Positions 23,929 to 30,812 of a stretch of 35,104 bases of DNA are shown here, piece after piece. Numbering within the stretch: the first letter of the stretch is position 1; the number at the start of each line of letters is the position of its first letter. Below the pieces are notes generated by a model, which did not search any database, was not told the DNA's origin, and worked only from the letters and a program-made list of their open reading frames with translations. The DNA is taken from the NCBI GenBank assembly GCA_017395105.1, contig JAFPWD010000006.1:1-35104 (forward strand), read 5' to 3'. Source of the stretch: Clostridia bacterium. GTDB taxonomy: Bacteria > Bacillota > Clostridia > Christensenellales > CAG-138. Position numbers and translations under genes: made by a program.

Positions 23929-24510
23929 TCATTCGGCGGAGCCGCGCTCCGGCCCGAGCTTGCCCTCCGACCAATGCTTGCGGCAGAGGCCGACGTATTT
24001 ATCGTCCGCGCCGAGCACGACCTGATCGCCCACCTTGGTTATGCCGCCCTTGCCGTCGAGCCTTGCGTTCATGATGGCTTTTTTGCCGCACCAGCATATA
24101 GTTTTTATCTCCTCGATCGTGTCAGCAAACGCCATAAGACAGCGGCTGCCTTCGAAGAAATTGCCCTGGAAATCGGCTCTCAAGCCGTAGCAGATAACGG
24201 GAACGCCGTGGCTGTCCACCGCATCGATAAGCCTTTCAACCTCTTCTTTTTTTAGAAACTGCGCCTCGTCAACTATAAGGCAGTCGTACTTATGCGCATA
24301 CACCTCATCCCACGGGATCTCGTGGAAGAGCACACATTCGTCCGTCAGCCCGCAGCGTGATCGAACGGTATGCACGCCGTCGCGCGTGTCCACGGCGGGC
24401 TTAACAAGAAGCGCAGACTGACCGCGCTCGTGATAATTGTATTTGACCATGATCGCCTGCGCGGTTTTTGAAGAGCTCATCGCGCCGTAGCGAAAATAAA
24501 GCTTTGCCAT
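23929..24510 (-). CDS. tdk: thymidine kinase (type II)
   Basis: The protein has 193 residues. It phosphorylates thymidine to dTMP for salvage. GAMSSSKT (9-16) is the P-loop; the usual second Gly is Ser here but the Lys and Thr are kept. DCLIVDEAQF (77-85) is the Walker B segment, VICYGLRADFQGNFFEGSRCL carries the nucleoside-binding arm, and the zinc-bound lid is built from C139 and C141 (CWC) with C177 and H180 (LCRKHW). Length and order match bacterial TK1-type tetramers. It has its own promoter and GGAGG site, and an imperfect palindrome covers the transcription start region. It is followed by the deoxyribosyltransferase-like gene. Confidence 0.95.
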   Translation of the reverse strand: MAKLYFRYGAMSSSKTAQAIMVKYNYHERGQSALLVKPAVDTRDGVHTVRSRCGLTDECVLFHEIPWDEVYAHKYDCLIVDEAQFLKKEEVERLIDAVDSHGVPVICYGLRADFQGNFFEGSRCLMAFADTIEEIKTICWCGKKAIMNARLDGKGGITKVGDQVVLGADDKYVGLCRKHWSEGKLGPERGSAE

Positions 24511-24521
24511 AATGCCTCCGA

Positions 24522-24545
24522 AACGGTTATATCCGATATACCGTT
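24522..24545. promoter_or_regulatory. imperfect palindrome over the tdk transcription start
   Basis: AACGGTTATAT, three bases, ATATACCGTT: two half-sites around 24533-24535, between the tdk -10 and its ribosome-binding site. The placement fits a repressor operator; no regulator is identified. Confidence 0.4.
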
Positions 24546-24574
24546 ATGATACCATAAATGAGGGAAAACGGCAA
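24546..24574 (-). promoter_or_regulatory. promoter for tdk
   Basis: On the minus strand, -35 TTGCCG (24574-24569), 17 bases, -10 TATCAT (24551-24546) with a TGG extension. Confidence 0.7.
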
Positions 24575-24592
24575 GAGCGGGAGAGGAGGATA

Positions 24593-24812
24593 ATCAATAG
24601 TAAAGAGTGAATGATGAATAGTGAATAATGAAAAAATGTGGTTGAAATTCACGCGGAATTTCTTAAATAGTATAATGGGTAAGGAGTAGGAAAAGCGCAC
24701 CGTGCGGAGTTTGCCCGTAAGTGCGCTTTTATTGAAGCAATAGTATGATCTTGAGAAATTCCGAAGGAATCTCATTCTAAACTATTCACCCTTCATTCTT
24801 CACAATTCACTT
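24593..24812. repeat. inverted pair of dispersed repeats enclosing a hairpin (MITE-like)
   Basis: The left arm (24593-24660, minus orientation) and right arm (24751-24812, plus orientation) each consist of a GAAATTCC-type hairpin facing inward and a TTCACTATTCATT-type tail facing outward. Between them AAAAGCGCAC (24691-24700) and GTGCGCTTTT (24721-24730) form a 10-bp perfect stem with a 20-base loop, which could terminate galE on the minus strand. The 220-bp unit has no gene. Confidence 0.65.
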
Positions 24813-24813
24813 T

Positions 24814-25803
24814 TTACTTCTCAAACCCGTTCGGGTGGTTCTTATGCCAATTCCAAGCATCGGAGATTATCTCATCAAGCCCTGCATGCTTGGGATCCCA
24901 GCCGAGCACCCTGCGCGCCTTCTCGCTTGAAGCAACGAGCCTTGCGGGGTCGCCCGCCCTTCGCTCCGATTCAACGGCGGGGATGGGGTGTCCCGTGACC
25001 TTACGCGCGGTTTCGATGACCTCGCGCACCGAGTAGCCAACGCCGTTTCCAAGGTTGAAAACATCGCTTTCGTTGCCGTTTGCAAGGTATTTGACAGCAA
25101 GGATATGCGCCTGCGCAAGATCGGTAACGTGGATATAGTCCCTGATGCAGGTGCCGTCCGGCGTGTCGTAATCCGTGCCGAAAATGGCGATGCTCTCGCG
25201 CCTGCCGTTCGGCACTTGAAGAATCAGCGGTATCAGATGGCTCTCGGGATCGTGCGCCTCGCCGATGCTGCCCGTGCCGTCCGCGCCGCAGGCGTTGAAA
25301 TAGCGGAGCGAAACGTAGCGCAGGCCGTGCGCAAGGCTCGTCCAGTAAAACATCTTCTCCATCGCGAGCTTCGTTTCGCCGTAGGGATTGGTCGGCAGGG
25401 TGCGGTCGGTCTCAAGAATCGGAATATTCTCGGGCTCGCCGTAGGTGGCGGCGGTGGAGGAGAAAACGATCTTATCCACGCCGTGCTCCACCATCGATTC
25501 AAGCAGAACCTTGGTGCCGCAAAGATTGTTGTCGTAGTACTTGAGGGGCTTAGCAACGCTTTCGCCAACCAGCGAGAACGCCGCAAAATGGATCACCGCA
25601 TCTATGCGCTCGGCCTTGAAAAGCTCATCAAGAAATGCTTTGTCGTGGATATCGCCCTTATAGAATTTGGCTTCCTTCGGCACGGCCTCGATATGGCCCG
25701 TGGAAAGATTATCCGCAACTATGACCTCTTCGCCCGCGCGAACGAGCTCCAAAACGGTGTGCGAGCCTATGTAGCCGGCTCCGCCAAGCACGAGTATTCT
25801 CAT
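24814..25803 (-). CDS. galE: UDP-glucose 4-epimerase
   Basis: The protein has 329 residues. It interconverts UDP-glucose and UDP-galactose with tightly bound NAD+, feeding the Leland pathway and the sugar supply for cell-surface polymers. GGAGYIGSHT (7-16) is the NAD+ loop, D51 in KGDIHD the ribose contact, SSTAATYG (115-122) and Y141-x-x-x-K145 (NPYGETK) the catalytic set. CIRDYIHVTDLA and NLGNGVGYSV are later family signatures. AAAAGGAGCG precedes the ATG. It has its own near-consensus promoter and no gal neighbour, so a housekeeping role in surface glycans is as likely as galactose use. Confidence 0.97.
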   Translation of the reverse strand: MRILVLGGAGYIGSHTVLELVRAGEEVIVADNLSTGHIEAVPKEAKFYKGDIHDKAFLDELFKAERIDAVIHFAAFSLVGESVAKPLKYYDNNLCGTKVLLESMVEHGVDKIVFSSTAATYGEPENIPILETDRTLPTNPYGETKLAMEKMFYWTSLAHGLRYVSLRYFNACGADGTGSIGEAHDPESHLIPLILQVPNGRRESIAIFGTDYDTPDGTCIRDYIHVTDLAQAHILAVKYLANGNESDVFNLGNGVGYSVREVIETARKVTGHPIPAVESERRAGDPARLVASSEKARRVLGWDPKHAGLDEIISDAWNWHKNHPNGFEK

Positions 25804-25863
25804 ATAAAACGCTCCTTTTTTATTGGATTTTCAGCGCCGATAAAATATCATTAGCACGGCTTT

Positions 25864-25892
25864 TTTATAGCATAGATTTAAGAAAATGTCAA
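25864..25892 (-). promoter_or_regulatory. promoter for galE
   Basis: On the minus strand, -35 TTGACA (25892-25887), 17 bases, -10 TATAAA (25869-25864) with a TGC extension; one of the best promoters in the window. Confidence 0.88.
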
Positions 25893-25935
25893 GGCGGAGC
25901 GCCTTTTCACTTTGCGCGGGGCTCATCCGAAAAAG

Positions 25936-25973
25936 AAGGATCGGCACTTCGTTTTTGCGGAATGCCGATCCTT
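25936..25973 (-). terminator. terminator after the XRE/TPR regulator gene
   Basis: AAGGATCGGCA (25936-25946) pairs perfectly with TGCCGATCCTT (25963-25973), 16-base loop, and CTTTTTC follows on the minus strand. Confidence 0.9.
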
Positions 25974-26002
25974 ATTATATACACTCGGGTTTTGCCGGAA
26001 GC

Positions 26003-27043
26003 TTATTTCAGCTTCTTTTTCAGCCGCTCGATCTTGCGAACAACGGAATCCCGTGTTTCGCCGCTCGTAACGCCCCAATCCTCCCTCAGGATCTCAAGCT
26101 CCGTTTCATGCGCGGCTATCGCGCCCTTAATATCGCCGTTCAGCTCAGAGAATTGAGCAAGGGTCATATAGCAGTCGGTGAAGCGCGGGCGCTTTCCGTC
26201 GTTGTTCTGAGCGGCGATGGCTTTTTTGGCATAGTCAATGGCTCTTGCGTAATCGCCGTCCATCGCGGCAAATTCGCCTATCGACAGCAGCGCCATCCAT
26301 TCATTCGGGAAATCGCGCTCAAGCTCACGGAGCGTTTCGCGGGCGGCCTCCCTTTCGCCATTGTACCAGTGAAGCTGCGCTTTGCAGAGCGGGGCGCGGA
26401 AGGTGCTGTCCGCCTTTTCAAGCCCCTTGAGCGCTTCATCGGCTTCCTTGAGGCGGTAGTCGTCCAGCAGGTTGTCGAGAAGCCACATCCAGCCGCGGCG
26501 ATCCTCGGGATGCTTCTCGGTGAAGTCCTTGAGATACTCTATCAGCATATAGTGGTTTCGCATGCACCAATCGGAAACGCGACCCTCCATGCCTTCGTTG
26601 AGCTCCTGAAGCGCACCGTCGCAGGTGTGGTCCGCTTCAAGCGCCGCTTTTGCGCTCTCCGCCGCCCTTTCGTGATACCTGCCTGCAAGGATATTATACA
26701 TTTCCGCCTTCAGCCTATGGCAATCCGCAACGCGGTAGGATGAGGCGATCTTGGCATCGATCCATTTCCCGGCGCGCTCGATATCCTGCTCGGTGAGATC
26801 GCGCTTTGCCCAGATCATGTTTTGGATGCGCTCGTATTCCTTGTCGTCGTTTATTGAGAAAAGCTCGTCGATGGTAACGCCGAAATAGACCGCAAGCTCG
26901 GGAAGCAGGCTGATATCGGGCAGCGCCGCGCCCGTTTCCCATTTGCTGACCGCCTGCGCGGAAACGCCCATCGCCTCCGCGAGCTTTTCCTGCTTAACGC
27001 CCTTTTGGGTGCGAAGCTGCTTTATCTTGTTTGAAAGTTCCAT
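26003..27043 (-). CDS. XRE-family transcriptional regulator with TPR-like C-terminal domain
   Basis: The protein has 346 residues. Residues 5-62 form a Cro/cI-type HTH (IKQLRTQKGVKQEKLAEAMGVSAQAVSKWETGAALPDISLL, read in two parts), with the SAQAVSKWE recognition helix well kept. From about 75 the chain is all helical, with tetratricopeptide-like units such as DDYRLKEADEALKGLEKA, GEREAARETLRELERDFP, GDYARAIDYAKKAI and GDIKGAIAAHETELEIL. This two-part layout is that of peptide-sensing or partner-sensing regulators (RRNPP-like) and of many Clostridia regulators of unknown ligand. GGAG precedes the ATG. The target is unknown; a CGGTACCG palindrome (near 27070) in its own upstream region may be an autoregulatory site. 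Confidence 0.88.
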   Translation of the reverse strand: MELSNKIKQLRTQKGVKQEKLAEAMGVSAQAVSKWETGAALPDISLLPELAVYFGVTIDELFSINDDKEYERIQNMIWAKRDLTEQDIERAGKWIDAKIASSYRVADCHRLKAEMYNILAGRYHERAAESAKAALEADHTCDGALQELNEGMEGRVSDWCMRNHYMLIEYLKDFTEKHPEDRRGWMWLLDNLLDDYRLKEADEALKGLEKADSTFRAPLCKAQLHWYNGEREAARETLRELERDFPNEWMALLSIGEFAAMDGDYARAIDYAKKAIAAQNNDGKRPRFTDCYMTLAQFSELNGDIKGAIAAHETELEILREDWGVTSGETRDSVVRKIERLKKKLK

Positions 27044-27219
27044 AGTCTTTCTCCGTTTTCAATAGTTTTTCGGTACCGATGAGCCTATCTTAAACCAAAA
27101 CCGCGCGAAAGTACAGCGCCTTGTTTTCGATTTTCAATCAACCGCCGGTTGTTTGGAACGGAAATTGCGGAAAAACCGATGACCTAACGCCTCGAAGCTC
27201 ACCTTTTGCTCAGTCTGCC
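27044..27219. other. non-coding start of a long gene-free tract
   Basis: Upstream region of the XRE regulator. It contains two short palindromes, CGGTACCG near 27070 and CAACCG-C-CGGTTG near 27139-27151. No convincing promoter with both elements is seen on the minus strand; a TAAGAT about 50 bases upstream of the ATG could be a -10. Nothing else is recognised. The following entries cover the rest of the gap up to the tRNA. Confidence 0.4.
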
Positions 27220-27513
27220 CTACCGAAAAAAGATTTTTTGGATTTTTACGGGTGGAGTTGAACCCTATCAAAGCCGCAAAAGTGTGGTAGTGCCGCGAAG
27301 CCGTTGTGAGCGCGTTTACAAGCGAACAGGCGCAGCAAACGAGGAATTTTGCGGAAAGGAGGAGCAGCGGAACGTGCGCGAGGTGATTTTTGTTGCAAAG
27401 CATAAAAAATCGCCGCAAGCAGAGAGAAGCTTGCGACGACATGGGTTATCCTACCGAAAAAGATTTTTCCGATTTTTACGGATGGAGTTGAACTCCCGCG
27501 AAGTCCGCAAAAG
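27220..27513. repeat. pair of 63-bp direct repeats, 231 bases apart
   Basis: 27220-27282 and 27451-27513 share CTACCGAAAAA, an A/T-rich GATTTTT block, TTTTTACGG, TGGAGTTGAAC and CCGCAAAAG, with about a dozen differences and no length change. Each holds a GAAAAA/TTTTTC dyad. I do not recognise the element. The segment between holds a minus-strand terminator. Confidence 0.75.
27403..27435 (-). terminator. minus-strand intrinsic terminator with no gene upstream
   Basis: On the minus strand GTCGCAAGC and GCTTGCGGC form a 9-bp stem (one G-U pair) with an 8-base loop, followed by GATTTTTTA. The nearest minus-strand gene upstream is the tRNA, which has its own terminator, so this may end an unannotated transcript covering the hairpin array at 27550-27720 or be a leftover. 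Confidence 0.6.
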
Positions 27514-27549
27514 CAAATCGCTTCAAGAATGAAGCTGGGCTTTGATCAA

Positions 27550-27720
27550 ATGATGCCGCCGCCATCGGCGGCTTATGATGCTTCTTCGCTTCGCTCGGGA
27601 ATGATGCTGCTCGCTTTGCTCGCAATGGTGCTATGTTTGCCAATGCGCCGAAGGGGTGCCTCATCGGCGAAGCGGCATCATGTCCGAAGGACGCATCATT
27701 TGCCCGACAGGGCAAACATA
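27550..27720. repeat. hairpin array A: short hairpins separated by ATGATGC, inverted in the second half
   Basis: The spacer word ATGATGC occurs at 27550, 27575 and 27601, with ATGGTGC at 27625; the inverted word follows as GCCTCAT (27658) and GCATCAT (27675, 27693). Between them lie hairpins: GCCGCCG/CGGCGGC (27555-27572), GTCC-gaa-GGAC (27682-27692), TTTGCCC-gaca-GGGCAAA (27699-27716) and weaker CGCTTCGCTCG-type ones. TATGTTTGCC (27632) also pairs perfectly with GGCAAACATA (27711). It lies directly after the tRNA terminator. No coding potential is believed. Confidence 0.75.
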
Positions 27721-27724
27721 ATTG

Positions 27725-27754
27725 AAAACAGCAAGTTTTACAACTTGCTGTTTT
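27725..27754. terminator. terminator of tRNA-Arg
   Basis: AAAACAGCAAGTT (27725-27737) and AACTTGCTGTTTT (27742-27754) form a 13-bp perfect stem with a 4-base loop, starting 2 bases after the encoded CCA on the minus strand. Confidence 0.92.
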
Positions 27755-27755
27755 C

Positions 27756-27831
27756 TGGCGCGCCCGGCAGGATTTGAACCTGCGACCTACCGGTTCGTAG
27801 CCGGGCACTCTATCCGCTGAGCTACGGGCGC
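27756..27831 (-). tRNA. tRNA-Arg (anticodon ACG)
   Basis: 76 bases on the minus strand. Acceptor GCGCCCG pairs with CGGGCGC, discriminator G, and CCA is encoded. The D-arm holds AGCTCAGCGGATAGAGT, the anticodon loop is CTACGAA with anticodon ACG (A34 should be edited to inosine to read CGU, CGC and CGA), and the T-arm is GCAGG-TTCAAAT-CCTGC. It has its own promoter and a perfect terminator, so it is a single-gene unit. It flanks the repeat-rich gap, and tRNA genes are common insertion points, but no integrase or attachment duplicate is seen. Confidence 0.96.
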
Positions 27832-27855
27832 ATCCACTATTCAAAGTGCCTTGCT

Positions 27856-27884
27856 ATTTTAGCGCAGAGAACGAATTTTGTCAA
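27856..27884 (-). promoter_or_regulatory. promoter for tRNA-Arg
   Basis: On the minus strand, -35 TTGACA (27884-27879), 17 bases, -10 TAAAAT (27861-27856). Confidence 0.85.
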
Positions 27885-27990
27885 GTCTTTTTTGATATAT
27901 TAGTTTTGAATTCTAAATTGCAACTTTAATCGGTAAATTTTCAAAAGTAAATACTGACACTTTTTCCTTTTCATGGTTAATGCAACTTCG

Positions 27991-28027
27991 TCTCAAAGTA
28001 AATTGCACTGTTGCATTTACTTTGAGA
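27991..28027. repeat. 16-bp-stem hairpin upstream of the CNNM/CorC operon
   Basis: TCTCAAAGTAAAT (27991-28003) pairs with ATTTACTTTGAGA (28015-28027), extended by GCA/TGC past one bulged T, with loop CTGT. The word AAAGTAAAT also occurs near 27943, and GAGAATTTACC follows at 28035. It lies before the promoter at 28082, so it is an operator, a terminator-like element or a small insertion rather than a leader structure. Confidence 0.6.
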
Positions 28028-28081
28028 ATTTACCTGAGAATTTACCCAATTGAGATGACACGATCCATGCGCCGCCAAAGC

Positions 28082-28110
28082 TTGCAAATCCTTCGAATTT
28101 ATGATAGAAT
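28082..28110 (+). promoter_or_regulatory. promoter for the CNNM/CorC gene pair
   Basis: -35 TTGCAA (28082-28087), 17 bases, -10 TAGAAT (28105-28110) with a TGA extension. The leader is about 35 bases. Confidence 0.75.
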
Positions 28111-28153
28111 AAGAAACTATAAGACTATTGTCCAAAAAGGAGTTGGTATTTTA

Positions 28154-29314
28154 GTGGACGACAGTAGTATATGGCGATGCCTGTCCGCGCAGGTCGGCTT
28201 GGCGGCCGAGACTGCTGAAAGCGGACTCAATTTCGGAACTATCGCTGTTTACCTTATTCTTATTGTTCTTCTCATCCTTGGCAGCGCGTATTTCTCATCG
28301 AGCGAAATTGCGCTTGCTTCGGTGAACAAAATGCGTATGAAGTCATACGCGGAGGACGGCAATAAGAAAGCGCAGTATGTTATGTACATACTGAACAATT
28401 TCGATAAAGCACTTTCGACTATCCTCATCGGAAACAATGTGATGAACATCGCCTGCGCGGCGATAACCACGCTTCTCACGCGTCAATTTTTCAAGGGAAG
28501 CGGTTTTCTTGATGTTGCGCTCGTGATATCCACCGTGATTGTTACGATGGTGGTGTTTTTTGCTGCCGAAATGATGCCCAAGTACCGCGCAAAGGCGGCA
28601 AGCGAGAGTACGGCGCTTCGCATAGGCAAATCGCTTTACGTTCTTATGAAGATACTTACGCCTTTATCGGCGGTGTTCACGTGGATAAGCTCGGGCATTC
28701 AAAAGCTCTTTTTCAAAAAAAGCGCGAATGAGCCGAGCGTTACCGAGGAGGATCTGACCGACATCATCGAGTCATTCAAGGATGAGCGCGAGGAGGACGA
28801 CGAGACCGAGACCGAGACCGCGAGGCTGATGGTCAGCGCGCTGCATTTCGGCGCGAGGACCGCGCGCGACTCGATGACGGCTTGGGAAAGCGTTCAAACG
28901 CTCGACACCTCTTTGGATGTTCCCGAGATTTATGAGCGCGTTCAGCAAACGAACCATTCCCGCTTCCCGATGCTCAATTCAAAGGGCAAGGTCATGGGCG
29001 TTATGAATATCCGATCCTTCCTCAAGGCGTATCTTAAGAGCGGGGAGGACACCGAGCTTATCGAGCTTATCGATACGCCGCTGTTCGTTCGCCCCGATAT
29101 GCCCGTGGACGAGCTGCTTTCGGAGATGAGCCACAGCAAGATCCATCTTGCCTTCGTTTCCGAGCAGGGCAGAGTGGAGGGCATAATAACCGTTGAGGAT
29201 ATCCTTGAAGAGCTTGTTGGCGAGATCTTCGACGAGGAGGATGCCGAGGAAAGCGGGCAGACTGCCCCGTTGCTCGATCGGGAGATTCTGAAAACGGGAG
29301 GTGCTGCGCTATGA
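28154..29314 (+). CDS. CNNM/CorC-family membrane protein with CBS domains, first of a pair
   Basis: The protein has 386 residues. The start is taken as the GTG at 28154, 11 bases after AAGGAG; the frame is open to 27980 but would cross the promoter. The membrane part (about 30-200) has FSSSEIALASVNKMRMK, LIGNNVMNIACA and AAEMMPKYRAK, the family positions that bind Mg2+/Na+ in CNNM/CorC transporters. A CBS pair follows (about 255-375: NHSRFPMLNSKGKVMGVMNI and HLAFVSEQGRVEGIITVEDILEEL). The C-terminal CorC_HlyC domain is missing. Compared with the second gene, the GE before PK is AE and the first CBS motif is looser. Likely role: divalent-cation export or control, perhaps as a heterodimer with the next product. 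The two genes overlap by 4 bases. Confidence 0.9.
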   Translation: MDDSSIWRCLSAQVGLAAETAESGLNFGTIAVYLILIVLLILGSAYFSSSEIALASVNKMRMKSYAEDGNKKAQYVMYILNNFDKALSTILIGNNVMNIACAAITTLLTRQFFKGSGFLDVALVISTVIVTMVVFFAAEMMPKYRAKAASESTALRIGKSLYVLMKILTPLSAVFTWISSGIQKLFFKKSANEPSVTEEDLTDIIESFKDEREEDDETETETARLMVSALHFGARTARDSMTAWESVQTLDTSLDVPEIYERVQQTNHSRFPMLNSKGKVMGVMNIRSFLKAYLKSGEDTELIELIDTPLFVRPDMPVDELLSEMSHSKIHLAFVSEQGRVEGIITVEDILEELVGEIFDEEDAEESGQTAPLLDREILKTGGAAL

Positions 29315-30654
29315 CATGGCTTATCTACGTGATCGCGCTCATCGTGCTCGTTTGCTTCTCCGCATTCTTTTCGGGCAGCGAGATAGCGTATTCATCGGCA
29401 AATCCGCTTCGATTAAAGCGAATCTTCAACGATACAAAGAACCAAAATGCGCGCCGCGCGCTATACATAACGGATAATTACGACAGGGCGCTTTCAAGCA
29501 TCCTTATCGGAAACAACCTTGTTAATTTTGCCTCATCCACGCTTTCCACGCAGCTTTTCATAACCCTGCTTGCGGAGCGCGGCATAGTCGGCGAAAACAC
29601 CGCCGCCGTCATCTCCACCGCAGCGATAACCGTTTTCGTTCTCATTTTCGGCGAAACCGTTCCCAAGCTTTCCGCAAAGGGCAATCCGGAGCGCTTCTCG
29701 ATGACCGTTTCACGCCCGCTGCGAGGCATAATGATTATCTTCTCGCCCATCGTTTTCGTGGTAATGAAGCTGATAGGTACGCTGAGCAGGCACTGGAAAA
29801 CCGAGGAGGACGACGACGCCGTGACGGAAGACGATCTCTCCGAGATCATCGACACGGTTGAGGATGAGGGTGTTATCGATGAGGAAACGAGCGAGCTGCT
29901 GCAGTCCGCGCTCGATTTCCCCGATATCTGCGCATACGAGATAATCACGCCGCGCGTGGATATGGTGGCGATCGATATAGAGGACAGCCAAGAGGAGATA
30001 ATGGAGGTTATCGAAAGCTCCGTTTATTCAAGGCTTCCGGTTTATGAGGACAGCATCGACAATATAATCGGCGTTCTGCATCTCAACCAGTTCCTCAAGG
30101 CGATGGCGGCGGGGGAGGAGTTTGACATAAGAAGCAAGCTTCTTCCGGTCGTTTTCCTTCATAAAACAACCATACTTCCGCAGGCGCTTCGCGAGCTTCG
30201 CGAAAAAAAGCTCCATCTTGCGATAGTTACCGATGAATACGGCGGCACGATGGGCCTTATCACGATGGAGGATATCCTCGAGCAGCTCGTTGGCGATATC
30301 TGGGATGAAACGGACGAGATCGAGGACGAGATGGTGGAGCTTGCGCCCGACCTTTTCGAGGTGGACGGCAGCATGCGCATCTACGACTTCCTTGAGGAGT
30401 TCGAGATAGACGACAGGGATTTTGACGATGATAACGCCACCGTTGGCGGCTTTGCGATAGAGCAGCTCGGCGGCTATCCCGCAAGGGGCGAAAGCTTCGA
30501 TTTCGAGCACCTGACGATAACCGTTAAGCAGCTTCAGAATCTGCGCGTAACAAGAGTGCTCGTCAAAGTCAATCCTAAGCCCGAGCCCGAGGACGATGAT
30601 GAGATCGACTGGGAAGGCAAGGGCGATGAGCTAAATTCGCCTGCGGCGAGCTAA
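29311..30654 (+). CDS. CNNM/CorC-family membrane protein with CBS and CorC_HlyC domains, second of a pair
   Basis: The protein has 447 residues. It starts inside the previous gene's stop (ATGA), so translation is coupled. The membrane region holds FFSGSEIAYSSANPLRLKR, LIGNNLVNFASSTL and FGETVPKLSAKGNPE; then a CBS pair (about 205-330: EIITPRVDMVAIDIEDS; HLAIVTDEYGGTMGLITMEDILEQLVGDIWDE) and a CorC_HlyC domain (about 345-425: GSMRIYDFLEEFEI ... TVGGFAIEQLGGYP). Members move Mg2+ out or Na+ in, gated by ATP-Mg on the CBS pair. The last eight residues, ELNSPAAS, and the stop codon are read from the first unit of the hairpin array that starts at 30629, so the original end has been replaced or extended. 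Confidence 0.93.
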   Translation: MTWLIYVIALIVLVCFSAFFSGSEIAYSSANPLRLKRIFNDTKNQNARRALYITDNYDRALSSILIGNNLVNFASSTLSTQLFITLLAERGIVGENTAAVISTAAITVFVLIFGETVPKLSAKGNPERFSMTVSRPLRGIMIIFSPIVFVVMKLIGTLSRHWKTEEDDDAVTEDDLSEIIDTVEDEGVIDEETSELLQSALDFPDICAYEIITPRVDMVAIDIEDSQEEIMEVIESSVYSRLPVYEDSIDNIIGVLHLNQFLKAMAAGEEFDIRSKLLPVVFLHKTTILPQALRELREKKLHLAIVTDEYGGTMGLITMEDILEQLVGDIWDETDEIEDEMVELAPDLFEVDGSMRIYDFLEEFEIDDRDFDDDNATVGGFAIEQLGGYPARGESFDFEHLTITVKQLQNLRVTRVLVKVNPKPEPEDDDEIDWEGKGDELNSPAAS

Positions 30655-30812
30655 ATTGTGCTTCGCACAGTTAAATTCGCTTCGCGAGCTAAATTCCGCT
30701 GCGCGGAGCTCAGCAGCTGAAAACCGAAGGTTTTCAATTTAGCCGGTTCGTCAGAACCGATTTAGCTTGCCCGAAAGGGCAAATTTCGCTATCCAGAAGG
30801 GATAATTTAGCT
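30629..30812. repeat. hairpin array B: hairpins separated by AGCTAAATT, inverted in the second half
   Basis: Spacer AGCTAAATT at 30629, 30649, 30669 (AGTTAAATT) and 30687; its complement AATTTAGC(T) at 30736, 30759 (one change), 30782 (one change) and 30804. Hairpins between them: CGCC-tgc-GGCG, GTGC-ttc-GCAC, CGC-ttc-GCG, CCGC-tgc-GCGG, a CAGCAGCTG centre, AAAACC-gaa-GGTTTT, CGGTTC-gtca-GAACCG, TTGCCC-gaaa-GGGCAA and TATCC-agaag-GGATA. Every spacer on the left can pair with one on the right, leaving opposed hairpins between. It begins inside the upstream coding sequence and ends 20 bases before the next gene. Confidence 0.88.

Noticed and set aside
23929-24510. Thymidine kinase inactivated by the Ser in its P-loop (SSSKT)
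   Set aside because: The essential Lys and Thr are kept, and the rest of the active site, zinc ligands and length are normal.
27220-27282. T-arm-like GGTTCAACTCC on the minus strand of the 63-bp repeat as a tRNA gene
   Set aside because: No acceptor stem, D-arm or anticodon arm can be drawn around either copy.
27476-27844. 122-codon minus-strand frame spanning the tRNA and array A
   Set aside because: It covers a complete tRNA with its promoter and terminator and consists of hairpin sequence; no protein similarity is recognised.
30629-30812. Array B as CRISPR or as a run of terminators
   Set aside because: The constant part is only 9 bases and inverts half way, the variable parts are self-complementary hairpins, and most lack a U tail.
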